This document shows positions 24,036 to 33,640 of a stretch of 64,000 nt of DNA, one piece after another (positions within the stretch are counted from its first letter, which is position 1; every line of letters starts with the position of its first letter). The stretch is taken from assembly GCA_030848705.1 (NCBI GenBank), contig CM061244.1, positions 111,587,111 through 111,651,110 on the forward strand, in the 5' to 3' direction. Made by a program: the position numbers and the translations under genes. Origin of the DNA: Heracleum sosnowskyi (Eukaryota > Streptophyta > Magnoliopsida > Apiales > Apiaceae). The notes beneath the pieces are model-generated. The model searched no databases, was not told the DNA's origin, and worked only from the letters and a program-made list of their open reading frames with translations.

Positions 24036-24882
24036 TTAAGAATAAATAATAAAATAAAAAAATTACTAGAATAACACAGCAATTAATAATAATAATAATC
24101 AGAAAAGAAATAAAATCCCAAGTAATTCACAAGAAAAATTTGCAATAGTTCGTTGTTTTAAGAATAAAACACAAACCAGAGCAAAGTTAACTAAGTAAAA
24201 ACTTGAGTTAGAAAGGTATGAAGAGCAAAAGAACCTGAAAAGCATTAGTATTTATAGGCAAGGGTTCTGCTGAGCTCGGTATGACCTAAAGGGAGGTCAT
24301 ACCGAGTTTTGCTTGAGGTCATACCGAGAAAACAAAGAAAATACTGATTAATTAAAAGAATAAAATCCAATATGACCATAGCAGAGGGTCATACCGAGTT
24401 TTTGAAATTAAATAACCAAAATAAAAACCAATATGACCTGTCTAGAGGGTCATACCGAGTTTTATTACTAATTAAACTAATAACATTATTGAAAAATAAG
24501 CCAATATGACCTCTAGAGGGTCATACCGAGTTATAAATGAACACAGTAACATCAAAACAACAAAAATTACACATAAAATGCTAACAGTTAAGAAACCTAC
24601 TGCATAAAAACTAACCAAAACACAAAATTACACTAAACCTGCATAAAAATCTGAACAAAAATATTTATAATCTGAAAATAACTTAAACGATTCTAAATAA
24701 ATATAATTTCAATAAAAATACATTTCTCCATGTAAAATGAGAAAAATATTTTTAAAGAAATTTAAATTATTCAGAATATTTAAATTACCAAGCTTTATAC
24801 AATAAACATGGATTGGCAATATTTAACATCTTAAAATCAACAAGAGAAAATGATTTAGTTAAGAACAAACCTGGAGATATTA
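24036..24882 (-). promoter_or_regulatory. Element B pol-env spacer with inverted GGTATGACC/GGTCATACC pairs
   Basis: A 0.85-kb non-coding spacer between the pol stop and the envelope-like start. At 24,274-24,530 there are nine copies of the LTR word. Four forward copies (about 24,276, 24,370, 24,431 and 24,503) each pair with a GGTCATACCGAG copy (about 24,295, 24,387, 24,448 and 24,519), and there is one extra at about 24,316. The pairs are only about 10 bp apart, so each can form a cruciform or RNA hairpin. The extension CTCGGTATGACC is kept in several copies, which suggests selection or recent amplification. A regulatory role is inference. Confidence 0.55.
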
Positions 24883-27800
24883 TCAATCACTAAGACTGTT
24901 CAACATACCCAATTTACCAACTAACCTGATGAATGTGGATTCGTCAACAGATTTAGTGAAAATGTCTGCAGTCTGTTCTTCAGTGGGTACAAAGTGCAAC
25001 TCCACTGTTCCATCCATAACATGCTCTCTGATAAAATGATACCTGATATCAATGTGCTTTGTTCTCGAGTGCTGCACAGGGTTGTTGGAGATTGCTATGG
25101 CACTTGTATTATCACAAAATATGGGAATTTTGTCTAAGGCAAAGCCATAGTCCTTTAATTGATTCCGTATCCATAAGATCTGAGCACAACAGCTTCCAGC
25201 AGCAATATATTCAGCTTCTGCTGTTGAATTGGAAACTGTTTGCTGTTTCTTGCTATACCAGGAAATCAACCTACCTCCTAGGAATTGACAACTCTCAGAG
25301 GTGCTTTTTCTATCCACAACACTACCTGCATAATCAGAATCTGTATATCCAACAAGATTAAAACCAGAATCTTTAGGGTACCAGATACCTAAACTAGGTG
25401 TACCCTTAAGATATCTCAAGATTCTTTTCACAGCAACGAGATGAACATCTCTAGGGTCCGCTTGGAACCTTGCACACAAGCATGTAGCATACATAATATC
25501 TGGTCTACTAGCAGTAAGATAGAGTAAGGAGCCAATCATACCTCTGTAACTTGTAACATCTACCTTGATAGATTTGTCAGAAGCTCCAAGTTTGATTGCT
25601 GTTGAAGATGGAGTCCTTGCTGATGCTGAATCCTCCATATGATACTTCTTGAGGAGTTCTTTGAGATACTTGGATTGACAAATAAATATACCATTTGACC
25701 TTTGACTTACTTGCAATCCAAGAAAGAACTTCAGCTCACCCATCATACTCATTTCAAACTTACTCTGCATTAGCTGAGCAAATCTCTTACAGAGATTATC
25801 ATTAGTAGACCCAAATATGATGTCATCCACATAGACTTGGACTAATATCATATCATTTTTGTGTTTCTTTGAAAAAAGAGTTTTGTCTATGATACCTCTA
25901 ACAAAACCATTTTCTAAAAGAAAACCAGAGAGAGTGTCATACCATTTTCTTGGGGCTTGTTTGAGACCATAGATAGCCTTGAAGAGAAAGTACACAAAGT
26001 CCAGCAACTCCTGATTTTCAAAGCCAGGGGGCTGTTCCACATACACTTCTTCATCAAGTTCACCATTCAGGAATGCACTCTTAACATCCATTTGATAGAC
26101 TTTAAAATTGGAATAAGCAGCAAATGCTAAGAACATCCTGATGGCCTCAAGTCTAGCCACTGGTGCATAGGTTTCATCATAATCAATGCCTTCAGCTTGA
26201 GAATACCCTTGTGCAACCAATCTTGCCTTGTTCCTTGTGACAATGCCATCCTCATCTAGCTTGTTCCTGTATACCCATCTTGTACCAACTACTTTCTTGT
26301 TCTTTGGCCTGGGTACCAGCTTCCAGACTTGCTGTTGTTCAAATTGATTGAGTTCTTCTTGCATAGCAATTACCCAATCTGGATCAGTTAGTGCTTCCTC
26401 AGTTTTCTTTGGCTCCATTTTAGATAAAAATGCTGAGAAAAGACATTCATTCTGAGAAGCTCTTCTAGTTTTAACTCCAACATCTGGATCACCAATGATC
26501 AACTCAAAAGGATGAGCTCTATTCCAAACAGTCTGTCTTGGAAGATTTGATCTTGATGATTCGCCTTGAAATTCACTTTGATGTTGTGAGTGACTAGTTG
26601 ATCCTTCATTTGCTCCCCCTGAGTTGTTGCCTGTTTGCCTTGATGATTCTTCTCCAGTGTTGGTGGTATCTCCATTGTTACCAGTGTTTCCACCACCATC
26701 ACCATGATCATTATCATCATTGTTATTATCATCACCAGCAATAACTTCAGGTGGGTCTTCATCATCTGATTCTGAGTCTGGCAAGTTATCAAACTTCAGT
26801 TTTTCAGATGAGTCTTCTTTTTGGATACCGGGGAACTTAGTGTCATCAAAAGTAACATTGACACTTTCCTTTACTGTGTGACTGCCAACCACATAGACCC
26901 TGTAAGATCTTCTAGAATATCCAACAAAAATAGCTTCTTGTGCCTTTGCATCAAACTTGCCACGTTTAACATTGTCATCTATAAGCACAAAGCATTTTGC
27001 TCCGAATACATGAAAGTACTTGACAGTTGGTTTCTTGTTGTTCATGATCTCATACGGAGTCTTCATTAAGTCCTTGTTGATTAACGTTCGATTCTGAGTA
27101 TAACAAGCTGTATTCGCTGCTTCAGCCCAAAAGTACGTTGGAAGTTTGGACTCACTAAGCATAGTCCTAGCTGCTTCAATCAACGTACGATTCTTTCTTT
27201 CCACTACTCCATTTTGTTGAGGAGTTCTAGGGGCAGAATACTGTCTTGTTATTCCTTTATCAGCACAAAAATCAGTTAGAATGGCATTCTTGAATTCCGT
27301 ACCATTATCTGACCTTATGGCTCTAACAGGGAATCTAGAATCCAGCTCAATCAACTTTACATGGCCAATCACCAGGAATGGGGTCTCATCCTTGGAATGT
27401 AGGAATAAAACCCATGTATACTTTGAATAGTCATCAACAATCACAAGTGCATATTGTTTCTTTGACATGGACATCACATTAACTGGACCAAACAAATCCA
27501 TGTGCAGTAGCTGAAGAGGTTCAGTTATTGATGATGTATCAGTGCCCTTGTGAGAAGCTTTCTTTGACTTTCCCTTCTGACATGCCTCACACAGTCCTTC
27601 CTGTGTAAATTCCATCTGAGGCAAACCTCTAACTAATTCCCTCTTGACTAAAGAGTTCATAGTTTTGAAGTTAAGGTGAGACATCTTCTTGTGCCATAGC
27701 CAACTATCATCTGATGAAGCTTTAGCATAAAAACAATTAACTTCATCTTTGAATCCCGAGTTCAGATCAGCTATGAACAAGTCACCTTTCCTTACTCCTT

Positions 27801-28158
27801 GAAGAGCAGGCTTTCCATTCTTCTTGTGAGTGATCTGACACATCTCTCCTTCAAAGGAAACAGCATATCCTCTGTCACAGAACTGACTGATGCTGAGAAG
27901 ATTGAACGTCAGACCTTCCACAAATGAAACATCTTCAATGATAACATTTCCGTACTTCAAACAGCCATATCCTTTCGTAATACCCTTGCTGTTATCTCCA
28001 AAGGTAACTACTGGGCCAGCTTTCACAACCACATCTGATAGCAGGGCTCTATCTCCGGTCATATGCCTTGAACAACCACTATCCAGAATCCACATAACTC
28101 GGTTTACCTGTTTAACTCCCTGCAATATCAGATTGATTAGTCCTTCTTCGGAGCCCAA
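24883..28158 (-). CDS. pol: Element B Pol polyprotein (protease, integrase, reverse transcriptase, RNase H)
   Basis: An intact frame of 1,091 residues. The aspartic protease active site is WILDSGCSRHMTG near residue 23. The HHCC zinc-binding region of copia integrase (WLWHKKMSHLN ... CEACQKGK) lies near 153-200, then the integrase catalytic residues in LLHMDLFGPV, IRSDNGTEFK and GVVERKNRTL. RT begins near QQVWKLVPRPKNKK and contains YQMDVKSAFLNGELDEEVYV and the catalytic VYVDDIIFGS. RNase H has VGYTDSDYAG, NSTAEAEYIA and IFCDNTSAIA. The order IN before RT is diagnostic of Ty1/copia. A D/N/G-rich linker separates IN and RT. The listed start is TTG; the frame opens only after TAA at 28,180-28,182, so Pol overlaps gag by about 43 nt in the -1 frame and must be reached by frameshift or splicing. 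All catalytic residues I know are present. Confidence 0.93.
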   Translation of the reverse strand: MGSEEGLINLILQGVKQVNRVMWILDSGCSRHMTGDRALLSDVVVKAGPVVTFGDNSKGITKGYGCLKYGNVIIEDVSFVEGLTFNLLSISQFCDRGYAVSFEGEMCQITHKKNGKPALQGVRKGDLFIADLNSGFKDEVNCFYAKASSDDSWLWHKKMSHLNFKTMNSLVKRELVRGLPQMEFTQEGLCEACQKGKSKKASHKGTDTSSITEPLQLLHMDLFGPVNVMSMSKKQYALVIVDDYSKYTWVLFLHSKDETPFLVIGHVKLIELDSRFPVRAIRSDNGTEFKNAILTDFCADKGITRQYSAPRTPQQNGVVERKNRTLIEAARTMLSESKLPTYFWAEAANTACYTQNRTLINKDLMKTPYEIMNNKKPTVKYFHVFGAKCFVLIDDNVKRGKFDAKAQEAIFVGYSRRSYRVYVVGSHTVKESVNVTFDDTKFPGIQKEDSSEKLKFDNLPDSESDDEDPPEVIAGDDNNNDDNDHGDGGGNTGNNGDTTNTGEESSRQTGNNSGGANEGSTSHSQHQSEFQGESSRSNLPRQTVWNRAHPFELIIGDPDVGVKTRRASQNECLFSAFLSKMEPKKTEEALTDPDWVIAMQEELNQFEQQQVWKLVPRPKNKKVVGTRWVYRNKLDEDGIVTRNKARLVAQGYSQAEGIDYDETYAPVARLEAIRMFLAFAAYSNFKVYQMDVKSAFLNGELDEEVYVEQPPGFENQELLDFVYFLFKAIYGLKQAPRKWYDTLSGFLLENGFVRGIIDKTLFSKKHKNDMILVQVYVDDIIFGSTNDNLCKRFAQLMQSKFEMSMMGELKFFLGLQVSQRSNGIFICQSKYLKELLKKYHMEDSASARTPSSTAIKLGASDKSIKVDVTSYRGMIGSLLYLTASRPDIMYATCLCARFQADPRDVHLVAVKRILRYLKGTPSLGIWYPKDSGFNLVGYTDSDYAGSVVDRKSTSESCQFLGGRLISWYSKKQQTVSNSTAEAEYIAAGSCCAQILWIRNQLKDYGFALDKIPIFCDNTSAIAISNNPVQHSRTKHIDIRYHFIREHVMDGTVELHFVPTEEQTADIFTKSVDESTFIRLVGKLGMLNSLSD

Positions 28159-30374
28159 AATTGATTGGGTCCGGCATACTTAAAAAACTGGCCTTTGTCA
28201 GGCAAAACAACATTTCTAACTAAAACTACTTCAACCTCTTTCACATAAGAGCGTTTCCATTTATAGCCAGCCTTAACACATTTCTGAGTAGGCTTAGGGA
28301 TAAATGAATCCACTTTAATATTAGGAGGATTAGCAGTCTTAGCTTTAACATGCTTCTTACTATTAACATGTTGACGTGGAGAAGTCTTATCACTAGATAC
28401 ATGCTTACTATTAAAACAAGCATACATAACATTGAAAGCACAAGACATGCAATTATCCACACCACATGCTTTATGAGAAGAATTAATAATAGGCATGTTA
28501 GAACAATTGTTTTGATCCAACTTATGGATATCTGATTTAGTCTTTTTAGTTGTAGCAACTTTGACTGGAATATCAGATATGCATTTTTTGGATTGCTCAG
28601 CTTCTAAAGCAACATCTTCTTCATGAATCTCCTCAGCAATAATGATAGAGTTTTCATTCATAGGCTCTGCCTCAGACTCCTTACAGAAGGGTGTTTTAAT
28701 ACCCTTAAGTATATATGGAACAGCCTTCCCTTCAGATTTGAAGTTACAAGGGGAATTAATTCCAAGAAGTCCAATAGCCTTATTATAATCATACCCTATA
28801 TTGACATGATTACCAACAGCTTGCTTATTCAGAATTTCTTTAGCAGTCTTACAAGAACTGAAGTAAGCATTAGCTTTGGTCTTAAGCTCACTAATCTGAT
28901 CTTTGAGAATGGTTTCCAGTTGAATATAACATTTAACCCTATTCTCAAGAAAAGCAATTTTCTCAGTAAGTTCATCCTGATTAATATGCACAAGTTTCAA
29001 TTCTTTTAATTCTTTTTCAAGATTTGTGTTTAAAAGATTTATTCTATCATTTTCAGTGCGTGCACAACTTATGGTGCCACCAAGATGATAAATCATTTCA
29101 GCGTCAGTAAAGGTTACCTCTGACATGTATCTGGATGAAGTGCTTTCCTCTTTAGCCATTAAAGCAAGGTTCCCCATCTCACCTGCTTCTTCATCACTGT
29201 CAGTGTCATCCCAACTCTTTCCCTCAGCAACATATGCTTTCCCAATCTTGTTCTTCTTGCTAGAATCAAATGTGTTTCTGGTCACTTGCTTTGGCTTCCT
29301 GCACTCAGTGGCAAAGTGACCCAACTCATTGCAATTGTAGCATCTGATTATGCTCCTATCCACAGTTCCAGTTTTGTAGCCACCCCTTGTGCCACTTGAA
29401 GATGAAGATCCACCTCTCTGAAATCTGGGTCTGAACTTAAGATTGGGATTCCTCTTGAATCTGAACTTCCCAAACTTCCTGACTATCAAAGCCAAGTCAC
29501 CATCCTCCAGCTGATCAAGTTCTTCTAAAGAATAGAAGTCACCACCAGATTGATCAATGGATGTTAATCCATATTCAGCATCAATAACATTCATATGAGA
29601 ACTAGAAGGTTGAACAGCCTTCACTTCCAGTCTCTGTGGGACTTCAGCAGCCAATGCAGTAGAGGTACCAACAATTTTCCCAGTTCCATACAGCTCCCTT
29701 TGTTGAATCTGCTCCAGCTCATAGGTCTTCAGCACACCATACAATCTCTCCAAAGCAATCTCATTCATATCTCTTGCTTCTCTAATGGCAGAAATTTTGT
29801 GCTCCAAATGAGGTGGTAGGGTAAGAAGGAACTTCTTGTTAATCTCCTTGTTGGTGTAGTGCTTCCCATTGAGATTCAGATCATTGATTAATTTGTTGTA
29901 TCTTTCAAAAACCTGAGAGATACCTTCACCAGGGTTTGATCTGAAATGCTCATATTGTGAAGTGAGAATTTCCAGCATATTCTCCCTAACTTCTTCTGTC
30001 CCCTCATTGATTATCTCTATGGTTCCCCAAATATGTTTGGCAGTTTCACAATTTAGGACATGATTATGCATTATAGGATCAAGACTCTCAATAAGGATCA
30101 ACTGAAGACAGGAATCCAAGGTAACATCCTCTTTCTCATCAGGAGTGTATTCCTTGGGATCTTTAGGGTACATTCTAGCAGCCCTAGTCACAACATTATT
30201 CTCAACAACTTCAGGATCAATAATCATAGGGAGTTTGGGACCACTCTTCAGCACATCCAAGTATTTAGGATTTGCAACCTTAAGAAATAGGAGCATTTTC
30301 TTCTTCCACATTGGATAATGCTCCTTGCTGAATATTGGGATTTTAACTGTCCCCACTTTCTGTGTAGTAGACAT
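28137..30374 (-). CDS. gag: Element B Gag (capsid-nucleocapsid)
   Basis: An intact ORF of 745 residues from ATG at 30,374, about 100 bp inside the 5' LTR. The N-terminal half is the copia-type Gag domain (residues about 10-220; words YPMWKKKMLLFLK, TAKHIWGTIE, QYEHFRSNPGEGISQVFERYNKLINDL). A basic R/F/K-rich stretch precedes a CCHC zinc knuckle, CYNCNELGHFATECRKPK, near residue 345. A further 380 residues follow, with heptad-like leucines (INLLNTNLEKELKELKLVH) and many cysteines; this long C-terminal part is typical of Sireviruses. It packages the RNA in cytoplasmic particles. It ends FWAPKKD and stops within the overlap with pol. Confidence 0.93.
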   Translation of the reverse strand: MSTTQKVGTVKIPIFSKEHYPMWKKKMLLFLKVANPKYLDVLKSGPKLPMIIDPEVVENNVVTRAARMYPKDPKEYTPDEKEDVTLDSCLQLILIESLDPIMHNHVLNCETAKHIWGTIEIINEGTEEVRENMLEILTSQYEHFRSNPGEGISQVFERYNKLINDLNLNGKHYTNKEINKKFLLTLPPHLEHKISAIREARDMNEIALERLYGVLKTYELEQIQQRELYGTGKIVGTSTALAAEVPQRLEVKAVQPSSSHMNVIDAEYGLTSIDQSGGDFYSLEELDQLEDGDLALIVRKFGKFRFKRNPNLKFRPRFQRGGSSSSSGTRGGYKTGTVDRSIIRCYNCNELGHFATECRKPKQVTRNTFDSSKKNKIGKAYVAEGKSWDDTDSDEEAGEMGNLALMAKEESTSSRYMSEVTFTDAEMIYHLGGTISCARTENDRINLLNTNLEKELKELKLVHINQDELTEKIAFLENRVKCYIQLETILKDQISELKTKANAYFSSCKTAKEILNKQAVGNHVNIGYDYNKAIGLLGINSPCNFKSEGKAVPYILKGIKTPFCKESEAEPMNENSIIIAEEIHEEDVALEAEQSKKCISDIPVKVATTKKTKSDIHKLDQNNCSNMPIINSSHKACGVDNCMSCAFNVMYACFNSKHVSSDKTSPRQHVNSKKHVKAKTANPPNIKVDSFIPKPTQKCVKAGYKWKRSYVKEVEVVLVRNVVLPDKGQFFKYAGPNQFWAPKKD

Positions 30375-30466
30375 CTTTTGAGATTTTTAGAATTCAAATA
30401 AAAAATCAGAGTTTAAAAGAAAAATCTCAAAACAATTGGATCTTTGATTTGTATATCAATCAAAAG

Positions 30467-30478
30467 GCTCTGATGCCC
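30467..30478 (-). other. Element B primer-binding site, initiator tRNA-Met type with mismatches
   Basis: On the element strand GGGCATCAGAGC lies two bases from the 5' LTR. The usual plant copia PBS is TGGTATCAGAGC, so 10 of 12 bases agree. Element C has the perfect version at 56,275-56,286. Confidence 0.7.
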
Positions 30479-30480
30479 AT

Positions 30481-31870
30481 TGTTAGGTCCTGATAAGTTT
30501 GTAGAAGGGGGGTTGAATACAAACTATACCGTTTAATCGAATTTGTCCTTTTAGAATAAAACTGTTTAGGAACAAATTAATGCGGAATAAAAATGAAACA
30601 AGATTCAAGTTAAATATAACTAATATTAAACTTGAAGGGTGTTACAAATGATACTGAGTACAAGATTGAATCTTAAATAAATTAAAACAAATCTAGAATA
30701 AATTCGACATGAAATTATCTATATTTGTAATAAAATGATTTAACAATATTTGATAATTTAAGATTCGTTCTAGGGATAAAAATCCGCTAGATAGTCAAAG
30801 CAATACAAGTAATCAAATTCTAGTGGTTCGGATTTAACAATACAAACTAGAATTAATTGCTTGAGAAGAAATAAGATATAAAGCTTCGTTTGTTCTTGAG
30901 TAAATGCTTCTGTGTGTTCTTGATACTTTTCTTCAACTGCCTTCCTTTTTCTGTTCTGTCTTTAATTAATACACATCAATTAAGCCTTGTATGACCTCCA
31001 ACAGAAATCGGTAGAACCTCTTAAGATTAGAATGACCTGTCAACACAATTTCTAAATTTCGGTATGACCAAAAAAGAAGATTGTATGACCCAGAAAAAGT
31101 ACTTGGTATGACCTTCAAAAAGACTTAATATGACCTTATAAATAATTCAGTAGAACCTAGAAAATAGGCCATACCGAATTATCTACTAAGGTCATACCGA
31201 GTTTCTAATAACAATAAACATAGGTCATACTAGTTCATTTTCAGAAAATCCTTTTAATTTAATTAGATAGATTAAATTATAGATTAAATTAATTCTTCTT
31301 AAATAGAATTAAGTTAATAAATAATTTAAACTACTAACCTAATTAATTTAATAAATAAATCAATTCTGATAGAATTAATTTATTAATTAAATTAAATTAA
31401 TAAATCAAATAAGATATCTTTAAAGCCTTGCATCTCTCTCTCTTCTGAAAACCACTGAATAGATATGATTTAATTCCACTGATGATGTCGTCATTCGATG
31501 CACTGTCTGGTTTCATGAATAACTGACTTCAATGATAATTCTTCATCTTTAAAACATTTAAAGCTGTGGTTTCTTCTCTTTAGCTCTGACAATACTCTGT
31601 GTCCTGTACTTCTTCCGTCACCACTGGAAATCTCTGTCACTGCAGTAAATCCACTAACTTGAATACTTCACTGAGGCTTGAACAATAAATTGAACTTCTT
31701 TCAATGTAGAATAACTTCAAGTCTGTAGATGACTTTAATTCTCCATTCTCTTGACAGATAAAACTATCTGAGATTCCTGTGATATATTAACTTATTATTT
31801 ACTTATTACAAACTTGTTTAAATTAAGTTGTTTCCTCGGAATATTAACAGGCCTAAACATATGCCTTTCA
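30481..31870 (-). repeat. Element B 5' LTR (1,390 bp)
   Basis: It begins TGTTAGGTCCTGATAAG and ends CATATGCCTTTCA on the plus strand, identical in length to the 3' LTR. It carries the same GGTATGACC array at about 30,989-31,230. One complement-type copy here reads GGCCATACC. Confidence 0.95.
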
Positions 31871-31875
31871 GAATT

Positions 31876-32215
31876 AACAAAGTACTAGCTTCTATAAAAT
31901 TCCAGGTGTCTCAAATACAAGAAAGGAGATCTATATTTATAGGAAAAATAATGGGCTTGGGTTCTTTGACTACAAATCGGATTCTGGAAATATTTCCTCA
32001 ATTCCTTTTTCTTCTCCGATAAGTTTTCCAATTTTTCTCCAATTTCCTTTTGACTTCAAGTATTTCCATCTCCTTGCCTTTTTCACCTTTTTCTGCTTGA
32101 AATATGATTTTATTTATTTTCCTACAAAACAAAAGAAAACAATTTATTAAATAATAAAATTACGAAAACAAACATAAAATAGGTATTAAAAATGTATTAA
32201 ATTATGGACCTATCA
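31876..32215 (-). repeat. Element A 5' LTR, outer segment (340 bp) with TATA box
   Basis: It resumes exactly where the 18,123-18,892 segment stops and ends GGACCTATCA. Together the two parts make 1,110 bp, the 1,106 bp of the other LTR plus its 4-bp indel. A minus-strand CTATAAATA at about 31,934-31,942 is a plausible TATA box. Transcription from it would now run into element B. Confidence 0.9.
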
Positions 32216-32803
32216 CTTCATCTATTTCCGTGATTAATACTTAGAAATATGTATACTAAAAAAATTCTTTTTTCCCCACTGTGTCATGATAAAATAATAA
32301 TTTTTATGAAAAAAATATTCAATATGTTATACAATAATTAGATTAGTTTATGTTGTATAATAAAATTACATAATTTCTATGTTCTGTATTTTAATGTTCT
32401 GTAAATTTCTAATGTTCTGTATTATATACTTTTAATTTTTGTTTGTGTTTATTATTTTAATTTTTATATTAACTTATATCCTTTATATTTTATATATTCT
32501 GAATATTTTTAATGTTTTGTATTTGGTGTTCTGTAAATCTTTTGTGTTATGTAAATTACTAAATTCTTCGTGTTCTGTAATTTGTTTTTGGAGAATGTTA
32601 TGATTTTATTAAATCAATATTATTTTGTATACAAACAATATGTGATGAAATTGAAATAGTAAAATATGAATAAATGTTGTGTTATTTATATGTTTTTGCC
32701 ACAAGAAATAAGGCCTGATGTCTTTATATTAAGAGAAGTAACTCTTAACACGTGTTTAGAAAATAGTTCTTAGGTTACTCATTTAACAGGTTCTCACGGA
32801 GCC

Positions 32804-32864
<61 letters not shown>

Positions 32865-33050
32865 ATAGGCGTTAAATAATGCACAAAATGTATAGACAAA
32901 TAATTAATTAAGCTCATCTAGTATGACCTTCTTTTGTGTTACACAGTCCTGTTGGCTTGCCCATTTACCCGACTACTATTTTATCTATTAATTATACTAA
33001 TTTATCACCGGTGCTTGTTTTGAATGTTTTTGTTATCGTTTAAATTTTAA
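32216..33050. other. AT-rich intergenic DNA, no gene seen
   Basis: The first five bases (CTTCA) are the right target site of element A. From 32,380 to 32,580 the phrase ttctgta or gttctgt recurs about ten times (aatgttctgtaaattt and variants), a short degenerate repeat. No gene. Confidence 0.5.
32807..32856. repeat. (AT)25 microsatellite
   Basis: An uninterrupted AT dinucleotide run followed by gtatgtatata. It is likely to be polymorphic in length. Confidence 0.9.
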
Positions 33051-33640
33051 CTAGATTTGTAGCCCGTGCGAGGCACGAGCATATTCTAGCATTATATGTT
33101 GTAAAATTGTATGTGAAATGCAATAGGTTGTGTTGCAAGTAGGATCCTTTTTTGGTTGCAAAAGGTCATATTTGACAGTAATGTTGTAGCTTTGAAGTGT
33201 TTGTAGGCAACATGTTATTTTGAAGTGCTTGTAGGTTGGCAAGTGGTAAGTGAGCAGGGAGAACCATTCTGTATGTGTGTATCTCGGTATCTTTGTCCGC
33301 TAAATTTACGAAGTAGGATCAAATTTGCATCATCTTGGTCTCCGGGTTGTATCCAGGCCTTAGTAACACTTGCCTACATACTTTGCTTCCATTGAATATC
33401 GAGATTTTTTGACCGGCAACACTGAAAGTTTCATTAACCTTTTCCCTGATTGTTGGTTCGGGACACCCAAATTTTTGTGAAGACTCTTTCCCTGGTTCGG
33501 GAAATCCAATTTTTTGTGTGAAGACTCTTTCTAAGAGGTTGACACACTAAAGATTTCCCAATATATGTTAACGGGAGAAAATATAGAGTCAAACTGCTAA
33601 GTAACTTTGCAAGATAAATTTTCAAATTATATATAATAGA
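33051..33640 (-). mobile_element. Small non-autonomous Helitron on the minus strand
   Basis: Read on the minus strand it begins TCTATTATATATAATTTG at 33,640 (preceded by A). It ends with a hairpin, CTCGTGC-CTC-GCACGGG (plus 33,063-33,079), a spacer and CTAG at 33,051 followed by T. The 5' word tatatataatt is shared with the Helitrons at 1,755 and 41,297. About 590 bp, no coding capacity. The 3' end is clear; the 5' end is the best match but less certain. Confidence 0.6.

Larger units (their letters stand above)
18893..31870 (-). mobile_element. Element B: Sirevirus-like Ty1/copia retrotransposon, nearly intact
   Basis: Full-length, 12,978 bp, inserted in the 5' LTR of A with perfect GAATT target site duplications (18,888-18,892 and 31,871-31,875). 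Both LTRs are exactly 1,390 bp (TGTTAGG...CTTTCA) with only five substitutions that I could find. The order on the minus strand is 5' LTR, PBS, gag (745 residues), pol (1,091 residues, copia order PR-IN-RT-RH), a spacer of 0.85 kb, a long envelope-like frame and PPT. Great length, a large Gag with a zinc knuckle and an extra ORF after pol are the known hallmarks of Sireviruses. Gag and Pol frames are undamaged; the only break I see is one TAG in the envelope-like frame. It is a candidate for recent activity. Confidence 0.93.
11073..32215 (-). mobile_element. Element A: Athila-like Ty3 LTR retrotransposon, pol-less, split by element B
   Basis: LTRs begin TGAT and end ATCA. The left (3') LTR is 11,073-12,178. 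The right (5') LTR is 18,123-18,892 plus 31,876-32,215, interrupted by element B with a perfect GAATT duplication. Flanks CTTAA and CTTCA are a one-mismatch 5-bp target site duplication. The coding strand is minus, with PBS beside the right LTR and PPT beside the left. Without B the element is about 8.2 kb. LTR differences I see are about five substitutions and one 4-bp indel, so it is young. The internal region codes for a gag-protease ORF (14,095-17,223), but the place where reverse transcriptase, RNase H and integrase should follow is 1.9 kb of non-coding DNA. It is therefore a non-autonomous derivative that would depend on a relative for pol. Confidence 0.9.

Noticed and set aside
28137..28182. 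Classical X XXY YYZ slippery site at the gag-pol overlap of B
   Set aside because: The run of six T at the start of the overlap is not in the right phase for a simple -1 slip (codons CAG TTT TTT AAG), and the pol frame has TAA right there.
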